From: Rhizomys pruinosus
Taxonomy: Eukaryota > Chordata > Mammalia > Rodentia > Spalacidae
Length of the DNA stretch: 64,000 nucleotides
Reading direction: 5' to 3'
NCBI GenBank assembly: GCA_009823505.1
Contig: VZQC01009936.1
Coordinates: forward strand, 667,427-731,426
Shown here: piece after piece, positions 22,690-34,350 of the stretch
How positions within the stretch are numbered: position 1 is the stretch's first letter
Layout: the number at the start of each line of letters is the position of its first letter
The notes under the pieces: model-generated
Told to the model about the DNA's origin: nothing
The model's database searches: none
The model's input: the letters and a program-made list of their open reading frames with translations, nothing else
Made by a program: the position numbers and the translations under genes

Positions 22690-24165
22690 AAAAGGTTGCC
22701 GGCCCGCCAGATTGCAGACACCACACCTGGTGCCCAGCACCTGGTCCCAAACCACAGCTCCATCCACCTACCCAGAGGAACTTTCCACCCTGTTATAGCC
22801 CAGGTCTGGCCTGCCAGGCTCCAGCAGCACTGCACTGGTGTCCAGCACTGGGCTGCCAATCCCCAGCTCTGCCCACCTACCTAGAGGCCCAGTTCTAAAT
22901 GACTACAGATGCCAACCCAGAATAATTTACCCAGAAAAAATGTCTGTTAGAGTTGAAGGAGAAAGAAAAATCCTTCATGACATAAACAAGCTGAAAGAGT
23001 ACATGTCCAGAGAACCAACACTTTACAAAATACTTGAAGCAATCCAAAAAGCAGAAGAAAGGACTATACTCGAGCAGCAAGAGAAACTAAAGTTATGAGA
23101 AGCAATATATCTCTCTCAGTAATAACTTTAAATATTAATGGTGTGAACTCCCCAATCAAGAGACACAGACTGGGAGAATGGATTAAGAAATTGAATCCAT
23201 CCTTTTTTTAAATTTTTTTAATTTATTTATTTTCATATGTGTATGAATGTACTGTCTGCATGCAAGTTTGTCCACCTGTGTCATGCATGCAGTGCTGTGG
23301 AGGTCAGAAGAGAGTGTCGGATTCCCCTGGAACCGGAGTTAAAGATGGTTCTCAGCTGCCACGTGGGTGCTGGGGATCGAACCTGGGTCCTCTGCAAGAG
23401 CAGTCGGCACTCTTAACTGCTAGGCCATCTCTCCAGCCCTGAACCCATTTTTTTGTTTTCTACAAGAAAGCCATCTCACCTTCAAGGACAGCAACCATCT
23501 TAAGATGAAAAGATGGAAAAAAAAATATTCCAAGCAAATGGTACTAAGAAGCAAGCAGGAGTTGCTATTCTAATATCAGATAAAATAGACTTCAAATTAA
23601 AACTGATCAGAAGAGATGAAGAGGGTCACTACATTCTCATCAAAGGAACAATTAACCGTGAAGATTTCACAATTGTGAATTTATACGCACCAAACTCTGG
23701 ACCACCGAAATTCATAAACACAATTCTACAGAACTTTAAGGCAGATTAATCCCAGCACACTAATAGTAGGGGGCTTCCACACTCCACTGTGCCCATTAGA
23801 CAGGTCAACCAGGCAAAGAATAAACAGAGACATCTGAACTGAACAATACAATACACCAAATGGACCTAACAGACATCTACTAAATATTTCACTCAAGTAC
23901 CAAAGAATATACTTTCTATTCAGCACCCCATGGAATGTTCTTCAAAACTGACCACATGCTGGGACACAGAACAAATCTCAACAAATACAATAAAAAGGAA
24001 AGAAAGAAAGAATCCCATGCATTCTGTCAACCACAATGCAATAAAGCTCAATATCAACACCAGAAGAAGCCCTACTATTTATAAGAACTCATGGAGAATA
24101 AACAACACACTCCTGAATAATGAATGGGTCAAAAGATAAAGACAGAAAGAAATAAAAGTATGCCT
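22690..24165 (+). mobile_element. L1 fragment: ORF1 C-terminal part and ORF2 endonuclease part
   Basis: 22905-23098 reads as the C-terminal domain of L1 ORF1 (CQPRIIYPEKM then a coiled-coil tail). From about 23110 begins ORF2, with its N-terminal start 'LNINGVNSPIKRHRLGEW' and, after an inserted B2, the endonuclease segment around VNLYAPNS. Frames are broken. 22690-22900 holds two diverged copies of a roughly 100-bp C-rich unit and may be 5' UTR or unrelated. Oriented like the L1 piece that follows. Confidence 0.75.
23205..23440 (-). mobile_element. B2 SINE inserted in L1, reverse
   Basis: T-rich tail at left, 'tgtactgtctgcatgcaag', and the head 'aggccatctctccagccc' at right. The L1 ORF2 text is continuous on both sides, with 'gaatccat'/'gaacccat' as a diverged target duplication. 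It lacks the internal duplication seen in other copies. Confidence 0.85.
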
Positions 24166-25497
24166 GGGAGTGCACAGAGCTTAGATGGGGGATTTCCCAG
24201 GACTACCTGAAGCACAGGTAGGAGCTGGGCACTTTAGCCAGGCAGATTGTTGGATAATCCTATCTGGCCCATTGGATAATTCTCTCATTGGTTTGATTCA
24301 ATCGTCTCGTGTTGTGGGGGCAGAGTTGTCCTGCTAGTTGGTATAAAAAGTGGGCCTGTTGCCACTGTGAGACTTGAGTGCACAGAGCTTAGATCGGGGA
24401 TTTCCCAGGACCACCTGAAGCAGAGTGCCGGGGCGCAGACTAAACAGGCATAACACCCCCCCCCCAACGCCAACTGGAATTGCTGAGGGAGTGTCCAAGT
24501 GGATTCTTTGGAGAACCTTCAGAACAGAAAAGAAAGAGTGAGTTAGACTTCCAATAGAAAGCCTAAAACTCAGACAAGTCAACACTCCATAAGCAAGGAG
24601 AAAAACAAATCAATTAAACAATGAAGGCATCTGAAGGAGGCAAGCAAAGCAAGCCTTCAACACAGTGAAGAGGCATTTGGGATTTGCACTGAAATACAGG
24701 CAAAGAGAAACCCACATGCCAGGGACATGAAGAAGGGACAACATGGGAAAGGTGCAGGATAATTCCACACCAAGCTCTACCAACCCTGTGGGAGATTCCT
24801 ACAATGGGATCCCCCTGGGCATGGCCCAGGACACAGATCTTAGAGGAACAATTGTGGACATATTCAAAGAAATCAATGAATATAAAGAACAAGTCAGAGA
24901 ACTAAGGAGAGAGAATGAAAAACTCAAGAAGGACCTAGAGTGAGAGAATGACAAACTCCAGAAGGAAGTGGAAACTGAAAAGATTCCATGTTGAAAAAGA
25001 AAAGGAAACCAGCGAAGCAAAGAGCTACAGGAAGAGATTGAGAAGCTCCAAAAGGAAGTGGAAATACTAAAGAAATCACCAGATGAAATGAAAAAGGAAA
25101 TCAAACATTCATCCAATCAAGAGGAAAGGAATGGAAAAAGCCTCAGAAGCAGAATGGAGGAAGCAGAACAAAGAATATCAGACCTGGAAGATAACACAGA
25201 ACAACTAAAAACCTCAAGTAAAGATTATGAAAATTTAAAAATACACAAAAGTGGAACAACCAGGAATTGTGGGACACTATGAAAAGATCAAACCTCCGCA
25301 TCATAGGAATAGAGGAAGGAGAAGGAGCCCAAGAGAATGGTATTGATCAGATCTTCAACAGAATAATAGGTGAAAACTTGTGCAAACTAAAAAAAGACAA
25401 ACCAATACAAATACAAGAAGCACATAGAACTCCAAACAGACAAGATCAGAAAAGAAATTCTCCATGCCACATCACTTTGTTCTTTAAAACTATATGA
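24166..25497 (+). mobile_element. L1 fragment: 5' UTR monomer and ORF1 N-terminal to RRM part
   Basis: 'gtgcacagagcttagat' occurs at 24170 and 24379, indicating a roughly 209-bp promoter monomer plus a partial second one. An ORF1 follows from about 24727: a coiled coil (long Glu/Lys-rich heptads, 24840-25240), then an RRM-like segment containing SNLRIIGIEEGEG and AHRTPNRQDQKRNS. A stop at 24942 and frame changes break it. The element ends abruptly at about 25497 without 3' parts. Confidence 0.75.
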
Positions 25498-25544
25498 CAA
25501 GACTGTGACTTCAGAGAAATCAAGTCCATTAAGTTATATGGTGT

Positions 25545-25670
25545 TTTTTATTTCTGTATAAATGTCTACTGAAATACCTCCCTATATAAATATATGGTTT
25601 ATTTTGTATTTCTGTATAAATCTCTACTGAAATACCTCTCTGTATAAATATATGTTATTTTTAAATATAC
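25545..25670 (+). repeat. Two tandem copies of a roughly 60-bp AT-rich unit
   Basis: 'tttctgtataaatgtctact' at about 25549 and 'tttctgtataaatctctact' at about 25609, each followed by 'gaaatacct'. Confidence 0.9.
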
Positions 25671-26508
25671 CATTTTAAACTGCAAAACTTACAGAGTGGA
25701 TTTTAATGACCATCTTCTCCAAGCTCTTGGCCTTCTCCAGGCCTGGCATGAAATCCTACTTTAAAGATTTTTCAATATCTAGCTCTTCATAAAATTTTCT
25801 TTTACAGTTCTTATGCCCATTAGTTTAAGTTTGGCTATATATGCCCCATGAGAAATTGTTACCATCATTACCATTTTGATTTATTTGTTGTTGTTTTTGT
25901 GGGAGCTTCTAGGAAGCTTCCTTTGTCATGAGCATGTATAGTGTGGTCCTGCTAAGGGAAGGAGAACACAGTGCTCACTTTGTGGACACTGTGGGGAACT
26001 GACCCCTCGGCTCAGAGGTCAGTTGGTTACTTCTGTGACCTGACTGGAGAGGTACTTCCTACTCAGGTCCTTAGCCTGGGACAACGAGACACGTGTTCCA
26101 CTCTTGGCCGTGACTTCCCACCTGCCCAGAGCCAGGACAGGAATTTCACTCACAACACCAGCTACCCAGATTGGTGGTCCACAAAGGGAGACTTTTTCCA
26201 ACCCACTGGTCACCCAAATGAACTTCAGGCCTGAACACCAGCTACCCAGATTGTTGGTCCCCACTGGAACCCTTTTTCCAGCCCACTGGACATCTGAATG
26301 AAATGCAGGTTTGCCTTAGCCTGTATGCGCACAATAATTACAAAAATGGCCGCCAGGAATTCCATAATGATGTTAATGGGAATTCATAATTTTTAAAAAT
26401 TTTTATATATTTTTTTGTTTTTTATTCCCAAAGACCCTAAAACTTATTAACACTTTAATACAATGAAAACCTGGTTGCATCTTTATTTCAGATGTTGAAA
26501 GGGTGTAA
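25671..26508. other. Intergenic, with an 80-bp direct duplication at 26150-26310
   Basis: 'aacaccagctacccagattg' occurs at about 26154 and 26235, each followed by a diverged copy of the same text. It looks like part of an LTR-type repeat but the family is not recognised. Confidence 0.5.
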
Positions 26509-26524
26509 CCAGCAGGTGGCAGTG
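26509..26524 (+). promoter_or_regulatory. Candidate CTCF site (forward)
   Basis: CCAGCAGGTGGCAGTG is a perfect match to the CTCF core CCASYAGRKGGCRS in non-repeat sequence between Mob3b and Eqtn. Occupancy is untested. Confidence 0.6.
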
Positions 26525-26714
26525 TAGATCCATTAAGATGTTCAATGAATTATTTTTTTTAATAGATTATCCATAACCTTTGTTGAAATTGAATTATGTG
26601 TTGGCTGTTTAATATAAATCTGAATCTTGAGAAGGAAGGGCCATGTTCCAACTCATAGGCAATGTTTTTACTGGTATTATAACTGTTAACATTAAAATAT
26701 ACTTAGAACACAAG

Positions 26715-26785
26715 TGCACACATCCATACACACGTGTGTGTGTGCACACATACACACATACATACATGTATACATACACACATAC
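26715..26785 (+). repeat. (CA)n/(TACA)n microsatellite
   Basis: Imperfect CA, TG and TACA units. Confidence 0.85.
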
Positions 26786-27175
26786 TAAAGAAAGGTTTGT
26801 TAGGTTGACCTGCAAGAGAAGAAAGCTACATTATTGTTTGATGTTCAATGAGAAACATGAAATTTTTATAATTTGTTATAGGGTTATTTTACATAATTAG
26901 AATAAATGTCCTAGTAACACATAAAACAGCTGAGATCCATATGCCACCTCTTAAGCCCATTCCCAACCACTTGCCTTCAATGAACTATCCCTAAAGTCTA
27001 CTATTCTTTTCCTATCCTGTCCCTTCTGGTTAATTCTTCCTAAACTGTCCCTACTCTAAGTCTAACTATCCCTATGCTATTTACAAATCTAAAAATTGAG
27101 GAGGGTGCCCAAAAGTAGACAGATCAAAGTTGTTTGTAGTCTTGGACTGATTTATCTTGTCTTATTATTAAGGAC
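26786..27175. other. Intergenic, unassigned
   Basis: Nothing recognised. Confidence 0.4.
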
Positions 27176-27432
27176 TTTGGAAGAATAATAATTATAATCA
27201 CTACAATAATCACAATAATTATAACCACTATTAATTATCAATTATCAATAATTATTATTAACCATTATTAGTCACAATAATCATCAATAATTATTATGAA
27301 TAATAATTGCCAACAACAATGAACAATTTATTATTAGACTGAATTTTTATCAATTATTATTAATTATATTCAATAACAATAATTTTAACTATTAATAACA
27401 ATTACTAACAATAATCAACAATTTATCATTAA
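27176..27432 (+). repeat. AAT/ATT-rich low-complexity tract, about 255 bp
   Basis: Irregular mix of AAT, ATT and ATC units with almost no G on the plus strand. Confidence 0.9.
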
Positions 27433-28262
27433 AGTGAATAATATGCATACTATAAACCCAATTAAAAATTGTTTATACTAAGGGGTATAAAACAAACATT
27501 CTTTATGAGTTGAATGTACCTTTGTCTACAGTTGGCTCCTAATTAGATTTAAACCTGTAGGATTATAATGCATTAAAAGCAGGAACTTGCATTCCCTCAC
27601 ACACACACACAGTTTGAAGATGGGCTTAAAGAAACATGAAACAGTTTTATTTTCAAAATTTTTTCTAAAAATACTCAAACTTGGAAAAAATTTTTTTTTT
27701 CATTTAAATTGAACCAAAATATCAATTCATGTTGTTAAAGAGGCTTTTACTAATGGTCCTTAAAAAAGACAATTTATTGGAGCAAGTTATTTTTGTTAGA
27801 ACTCTAGGGCCTATAAACTCTCCTAGAAATCCACCTATTTTGTCTCCAAAATGCTTAAATTAAAAGACTGTAACTTAATGTCAAAATTTAAAGGGCATGA
27901 TTTAGATACCACGTGCTCAGTATATGTGGCTGGCATGTGCACAGCAGGCAGGCTGGTGGTGCCAGAGCACAAACCAAGTGTGATCAGGAATTCTGTGGGA
28001 AAAAATATTTTAAAAAGAGCAACATAAAATTAAATCAACCAATTAATCTTAATTGTGCACATATTTTTACTCAAAAGATATCTAGGTTACATTTTAAGTT
28101 AAGCATACTGAAATGGATTTGAATTACTGAAGTGATACAGCTAGCTGAACTCCAGTTTTGAATCTACAAATAGCTGGCAGGTTTAGATAGGAAAAGTTAG
28201 ATTCAGAAATAGTTACCAAAAGAAACCCACAAGAAGAAAAGAGCAATAAATTTCTTATCTAA
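27433..28262. other. Intergenic, AT-rich, unassigned
   Basis: No gene or element recognised; a short CACACA run near 27600. Confidence 0.4.
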
Positions 28263-28271
28263 AAACAGATT

Positions 28272-28424
28272 ATTTTTTTTTGTCTTTTCGAGACAGGGTC
28301 TCCCTGTAGCCCCAGCTGTCCTGGAACTCATTCTGTAGACCAGGCTGGCCTTGAACTCACAAAGATCCACCTGCCTCTGCCTCCCGAGTGCTAGGATTAA
28401 AGACATGTGCCACCACGTCCAGCT
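28272..28424 (-). mobile_element. B1 SINE, reverse, with target duplication
   Basis: 'cttttcgagacagggtctcc' to 'tgtgccaccacgtccagct', flanked by 'aaaacagatt' on both sides (28263 and 28425), so the insertion is intact and young. Confidence 0.92.
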
Positions 28425-28434
28425 AAAACAGATT

Positions 28435-29047
28435 TTGCATACAAAATTTAAGAGAAAAGTATTGAGTGGCCAAGGCTTGAAATTATCTGGAAGAAAAACT
28501 GCTCTTGGTAGGGTGGTTCCCGTAAAAGGCCTTAATTTGCATCAGAAAGAAGTGGGCTCTGGCCTTGGCCAAGCCAGAGAGCTACCTGGAGAAAATTTAC
28601 ATATGAGCAAGTTAAAGTTGGAATTGAACCTGAAGAACTGGTTCTTCACAGTAGGGGATGAAGTCTTTCTTTGGGGGGGGGGGTTTAAAACCAGAAAGGT
28701 TTTAGACCTGTAGAATTATGAAAAATGGTTCCAAGGCCAAGCGTGGCTACTAAGCCTTGATATTAAATTCAGCCTTGAAGTCACTGGCTTTTATAGCCTG
28801 CACAAGTGACCAAGCCAGGAGGCACATGTCTGGAGGGAATAGGATACTCTCTCTGAGCCAAATCAGAACCTTGCAGTTTTCCTTCTGTGTACAAAGCCAC
28901 AAGTTCCCAGATCTTCCTCCCATCCACTAAAGAAACTAACAGGAAAGACAGCTCCACCACAAAAAATAGATATCGGGAGAGAGAGAAGAAAGAGAAGAAA
29001 AAGGCAAGATTTAGAGGTTTGCATACCTAAGTTAAGGTTTCCTCCTG
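28435..29047 (-). other. Possible ERVK leader or internal remnant, otherwise unassigned
   Basis: On the minus strand this follows the primer-binding site of the LTR at 29068-29345 and is purine/pyrimidine skewed near 28970-29010, as leaders often are. No gag reading frame was recognised; the extent of the element is unknown. Confidence 0.35.
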
Positions 29048-29065
29048 CCCCATGTCAGGGTGCCA
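29047..29065 (-). other. Retroviral primer-binding site (tRNA-Lys type, diverged)
   Basis: The minus strand reads TGGCACCCTGACATGGGGC, two bases after the LTR end. The Lys1,2 site of ERVK/IAP-type elements is TGGCGCCCAACGTGGGGC (established knowledge), a close match. Confidence 0.65.
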
Positions 29066-29067
29066 TT

Positions 29068-29345
29068 TGTAAGGGTCCCACCAAGATTAGTGGGGCCCAT
29101 TTAATCCCTGGATGATCCATGTGGAAAACACACACAGGAAAGCACATCACATGGACACATGTTAAGGTCCAAATGCAGAGAGAGTTTTATTCCAAAATAT
29201 CTGGCTATATGGTTATATAGACAGCATGACTCAATTCCCAGGGCCAAATCCTAAACCTTTTCATCACTACACCACACCCCATGGATGTGGCCAGAGAGGT
29301 CCCATTGGCTTAGAATGCTACCCATCTTAACTAAATTTTCCCACA
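29068..29345 (-). mobile_element. ERVK-type LTR, reverse (278 bp)
   Basis: On the minus strand it begins TGTGGGAAAATTTAG and ends CCCTTACA, the TG...CA termini. It has a TATA-like 'ctatataacc', an AATAAA in 'tggaataaaactctc' downstream, and a primer-binding site directly after the end. Terminal dinucleotides, promoter, poly(A) signal and PBS all fall in the right order. Confidence 0.75.
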
Positions 29346-29396
29346 TAGGAGTTCACATATTTCCCTTTAATTTTATATTGCTCTAAAATATGAATG

Positions 29397-29552
29397 TGCA
29401 GGGCATGGTGGCACATGCCTTTAATCCTAGCACTTGGGAGGCAGAGGCAGGCGGATCTTTGTGAGTTCAAGGCCAGCCTGGTCTACAGAGCAAGTTCCAA
29501 GACAGCTGGGGCTACAGGGAGATCCTGTCTCAAAAAGACAAAAAAAAAAATA
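29397..29552 (+). mobile_element. B1 SINE with target duplication
   Basis: 'gggcatggtggcacatgcct' to 'gatcctgtctcaaaaagac' and an A-tail, flanked by 'aaatatgaatgt' on both sides. Near-consensus copy. Confidence 0.93.
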
Positions 29553-31278
29553 TGAATGTATACCTTCTGCCCATATACATTAATTACCATGTCTGAAAGT
29601 AAGTGGTAAGTTAATTCTGGGGGTCATTAAGAGATTCACATTATAACATCACAATTGCTTTCAGATATAAAGAAATATAACAATAACATTGCTCAGCTTG
29701 CCTTTCAATTTGGTACTAGCATCCACAAATGAGGGAAACCATTCCCTGTTTGTTTTTTGGGGGACTGTTTTACTTCACTTAGCATAATGGCTTCAAGTTC
29801 CACCCATTTACCTGCAAAGTTCATGATGTTATCTTTCTTTACTGTTGCATAGAACTCCATTGTGTAGATGTATCACACATTTTTGTGTACAGATGAGGGG
29901 CATTTGGGTTGGTTCCAGCTCTTTACTATTGTGAAGAGAGCTGCAATAAACATAGATGTCCATGCATCTTTGCAGTAGGATGCATCTTGTGAGTATATAC
30001 CCAGGAGTGGTATGGCTGGGTCAGGTGGTAGGCTCATTTTGAGTCCTTTAAGGGTTCTCCACACTGCTTTCCACAGTGGTTGTATGAGTTTACATTCCCA
30101 CCAGCAGTGGATGAGTGTTCCATTTCCCCCACAACCTCTCCAGTATTTGGTGTCTTTTGTTTTCTTGATCTTAGCCAGTCTCATCGGAGTGAGATGATAT
30201 CTTAGAGTGGTTTTGATTTGCATTTCCTTAACTATTAGTGATGTTGAACACTTTTTAAGATGTTTCTCAGCCATCTTTACTTGCTCACTGGTGAAGTCTC
30301 TGTTCAGCTCTTTACTCCATCTTTTTAGTGAGTCATTTATTTTCTTCTTTGTTTTTTGAGTAGTTCATATATTCTGGAAGTTAATGCTCTGTTAGTTGTA
30401 TCAGTGGTGAAGGTTTTGTCCCACTCTGTGGCTTTTCTCTTCCCTTCCCTGATTGTTTCTTGTCCTGTACAGAAGCTTTTGAATTTGATGAGGTCCCACT
30501 TGTCAGCTGTTGACCTTATTTCCTGCGTGGCTACTGTTTGATTTAGAAAGTCTTTTCCTACTCCTATATCTTGTAGACTGCTAGCAACTTTTTCTCCTAT
30601 CACCTTCAGAGTTTTGGGTTTCATGTTGAGGTCTTTGATCCACTTGGAGTTGATTTTTGTACAGGGTGAGAGGTAGGGGTTTAATTTTGTTATTCTACAC
30701 ATGGTGATACAGTTTTGCCAACACCTTTTGCTGAAGATGTTATCTTTCCTCCAATGAGAGTTTTTGGCCCCTTTATCGAATATGAGGTGGCTGAAACTGT
30801 AGGATCCAAACTGAAGCTCAGGTTTGGATATTCAAATTTTTTTTTCCATTGGTCAATAGGTCTGTTTTTGTGCCAGTACCAGGTTGTCTTTAGGACTATA
30901 GCCCTGTAGTATAGATTGAAGTCTGGCAAGGTATTGCGTTTTTCACTGTATTGCATTTCTCACTCAGGGTTGCTTTAGCTTTTGGGGGTCTTTTGTCTTT
31001 CCATATGAATTTAGGGATTTTTTTCCCAAGTCTGTGAAGAAACTCACGGGAATTTTAATTCAGATTGCATTGAATCTGTACATTAATTTCGGTAGAATGG
31101 ACATTTTTACTAGGTTATAATTTTTCCAATCCATGAGCCTGGGAGATTTTTCCATCTTTTGATGTCATCTTCAATCTCCTTATTCAGAGCTTTAAAATTT
31201 TTTGTTGTAGAGATCTTTGGTGTCTTTGGTTAGGTTTGTTCCCAGGTATTTTATTTTATTTATTTATTTTGAGGCTAT

Positions 31279-33057
31279 TGTGATTGGGAAGTTCTCCTTA
31301 TATTCCTTCTCCAGTTGTTTGTTGTTGGTATAAAGAAAGACTACTGATTTTTCGAGGTTAATTTTGTATCCTGCCACTTTACTCTTAATTGTTTCTAGGA
31401 GTTTTCTGGTGGAGTTTTTAGCATCCCACAGGTAAACTATCATATAATCTCCAAAGAGGGATAGTTTGACTTCTTCTTTTCCAATTAGTACTCCTTTAAT
31501 TTCCCTTTCTTTCCTTATTGCCCCAGCAACCATTTCAAGCACCATATTGAAGAGGAGTGGCAATAGGAGGCAGCCTGGCCAGGTTCCTGCCTTTAAGGGG
31601 AATGCTTCTAATTTTTCTCCATTTAGGATGTTGGCTGTGGGTTTGTTCAGATATTCATCTGAACAAATTCATCTGATATTCAGATATTCATCCATTTCTC
31701 TTAGGTTTTCAAACAGTATAGATTTTTGAAGTATTCTCTTATGATTGTCTGGACCTTTTCTTTATCTGTTGTGATTTTCCCTTTTCATGATGAATACTAT
31801 TAATTTGGAGATGCTCTTTCTTTCCTTTGGTTAACTGGGCTAGAGATCTGTCTATCTTGTTTATCTTTTCAAAGAACCAGATGTGATTGGGAAGTTCTCC
31901 TTATATTCCTTCTCCAGTTGTTTGTTGTTGGTATAAAGAAAGACTACTGATTTTTCGAGGTTAATTTTGTATCCTGCCACTTTACTCTTAATTGTTTCTA
32001 GGAGTTTTCTGGTGGAGTTTTTAGCATCCCACAGGTAAACTATCATATAATCTCCAAAGAGGGATAGTTTGACTTCTTCTTTTCCAATTAGTACTCCTTT
32101 AATTTCCCTTTCTTTCCTTATTGCCCCAGCAACCATTTCAAGCACCATATTGAAGAGGAGTGGCAATAGGAGGCAGCCTGGCCAGGTTCCTGCCTTTAAG
32201 GGGAATGCTTCTAATTTTTCTCCATTTAGGATGTTGGCTGTGGGTTTGTTGTATATGGCTTTGATTATATTTAGGAATGTTCCCTTCAGTCCAATTCCCT
32301 CTAGAACTTTTAACATAAAGGGATGCTGGGTCTTGTCAAAGGCTTTTTCTGCATCAATTGAGATGATTGTGTGATTTTTGTCTTTCAGTCCATTTATGTG
32401 TTTTATGATATTTATTGATTTACATATGTTGAACCATCCTTGCATCTCTGGTATGAATCCAACTTGATCGTGATGGATGATCTTTTTGATATGGGTCTGT
32501 ATGTGATTTGCAAGTATTTTGTTGAGAAGTTTTGCATCTGTGTTCATTAATGAGATGGGTCTATACGTTTTCTTTTTTGGTTGTGTCTTTGCCTGGTTTT
32601 GGTATTAGGGTGATGCTGGCTTGATAGAAGGAGTTGGGAGATTTCCCTGTTTTTATCCTTCTGAATAGTTTCAGTAGTAATGGTTGTAAGACCTCTTTAA
32701 ATATTTTATAGAATTCTGCTATGAAACCATCTGGGCCTGGGATTTTTTACTTGGGAGGTTTTTTTTTTTTTTAATTATGTCTTCAATTTCCTCAAATGTT
32801 ATGGGTCTGTTTAAACTGTTAACTTCTTGGTTAAGCTTTGTTGGTTCCCAGGGTTTCAGATATTCATCCATTTCTCTTAGGTTTTCAAACAGTATAGATT
32901 TTTGAAGTATTCTCTTATGATTGTCTGGACCTTTTCTTTATCTGTTGTGATATTTCCCTTTTCATGATGAATACTATTAATTTGGAGATGCTCTTTCTTT
33001 CCTTTGGTTAACTGGGCTAGAGATCTGTCTATCTTGTTTATCTTTTCAAAGAACCAG
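31279..33057 (-). repeat. Near-perfect internal duplication within the reverse L1
   Basis: Segment A (31279-31650) recurs at 31883-32250, and segment B (about 31685-31880) recurs at 32859-33057. In the first copy A and B are fused, missing about 600 bases, with a short scrambled junction at about 31651-31690 ('cagatattcatctgaac' and partial repeats). The copies appear identical over A and differ by one or two bases over B. Confidence 0.92.
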
Positions 33058-33284
33058 CTTTTGCATTCATTGATTTTTTTTATATTGTTTTCTTTGTTTC
33101 TGTTTCATTGATTTCTGCTCTGATTTTTGTTATTTCTTCCTGTCTGTTGGGTTTAGGGTCCATTTGTTGTCGGCTCTCAAGTTTTTTTCAGCTGTAGTGT
33201 TAGATCATTTATTTGTTCCCTTTCTATTTTTTTTAATGTGGGCACTTAGGGCTATAAATTTCCCTCTTAGGACTGCTTTTTTTA

Positions 33285-33506
33285 ATTATTTATTTATTTT
33301 TTATGTGTTTGAATGTACTGTCTGCATGCAGATCTGTGCACCCGTGTTGTACAATGCCATGGAGATCAGAAGAGGGTGTCGGATTCCCCCTGGAATTGGA
33401 GTCAAAGACAGTTCTCAGTCGCCATGTGGGTGCTGGGGTTCAAACCAGGGTCCTCTGCAGGAGCAGTCGGTGCTCTTAATCGCTAGGCCATCTCTCCAGC
33501 CCCAGG
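33285..33506 (-). mobile_element. B2 SINE inserted in L1, reverse
   Basis: The A-tail side 'tttttttaattatttattta' and the head 'ctaggccatctctccagcc' are flanked by 'aggactgctttt' on both sides (33270 and 33505). Confidence 0.92.
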
Positions 33507-33545
33507 ACTGCTTTTAAAGTATCCCACGGGTTTGGTTAAATTTTT

Positions 33546-34350
33546 AAAGGTACTTGAAAATGTAAAGATATTTGATCACAGATAGGCATAATTGATATTG
33601 TGGAAATGATCACATTATTAAAAATGATTTATAGATCCAATAGAATCCCCAATCAAAATTCTAAAGATATTCTTCACAAAAATAAAACACACTTAAAATT
33701 CATATGGGAAACACAAATCATTAAGACATTGAATAGCTGGAAATAAATAGTCCCAAGCAGCAAAAGAAATGCTAGAGTTATTACATACCTAATTTTAAAT
33801 TACTACACATCCATATTCACAAAAACAGACCCATACATCAACTAAGCAGAATGGAGAACCAAGAAATAAACCCATTCAGCAATAGCCATCTGTTTCTGAA
33901 TAAATTACCCCAAAACATACACTATCCTCTTTAACAAGTGGTGCTAGGAAAACTGCATATTCAAGTCAAAAACTGAAACTAGATCCCTAGCTCTACCCCT
34001 GCACAAAAATCTATTCAAAGTAAGCCAAAAACCTTAATATTAGTCCTGAAAATTTGAAAGTACTAGAAGAAATCTAGGAAAAATACTTCAAGATAGAACA
34101 TAGACAGTGATTTTCTGAATCGGACCCCAGTAGCTCTGCAAATAATAAGAACTGGGACCAGATCATTTAAAAAATTCTGCACAACAAAAGAAACAAGAGA
34201 AGAGAGACAGCTTTGAGCATTGGAGAAAATCTTTGCCTGCTATATATATGATAGGAAGTTAATATCCAGAATATGGTAAGAATTCAAAACATTACACACC
34301 TAAATCATCCAATCAAGAAGTGGGTAAATGAACTCTCATGACATGGTAAA
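33546..34350 (+). mobile_element. L1 ORF2 fragment, forward, old
   Basis: Plus-strand text of ORF2 downstream of the reverse transcriptase ('gatccaatagaatccccaat', 'cttaaaattcatatgggaaa', 'aagaagtgggtaaatgaact'). Frames are badly broken. It covers ORF2 parts also present in the neighbouring reverse L1, so it is a separate insertion rather than a 5' inversion. Confidence 0.75.

Larger units (their letters stand above)
29700..33545 (-). mobile_element. L1 ORF2 (reverse transcriptase to C-terminus), reverse, rearranged
   Basis: Minus-strand frames give the ORF2 C-terminal region (29873-30274, with GTLIHCWWECKLIQPLW), middle parts (30337-30956) and the reverse transcriptase domain (31861-32547, with [12 protein letters not shown] and LFNMVLEM). 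The polymerase motif normally FADD reads LFGDY, so the second catalytic Asp is lost, and the frame is broken repeatedly: a dead element. No 3' UTR or A-tail is present at the left end. It contains a duplication and a B2 insertion listed separately. Confidence 0.88.
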
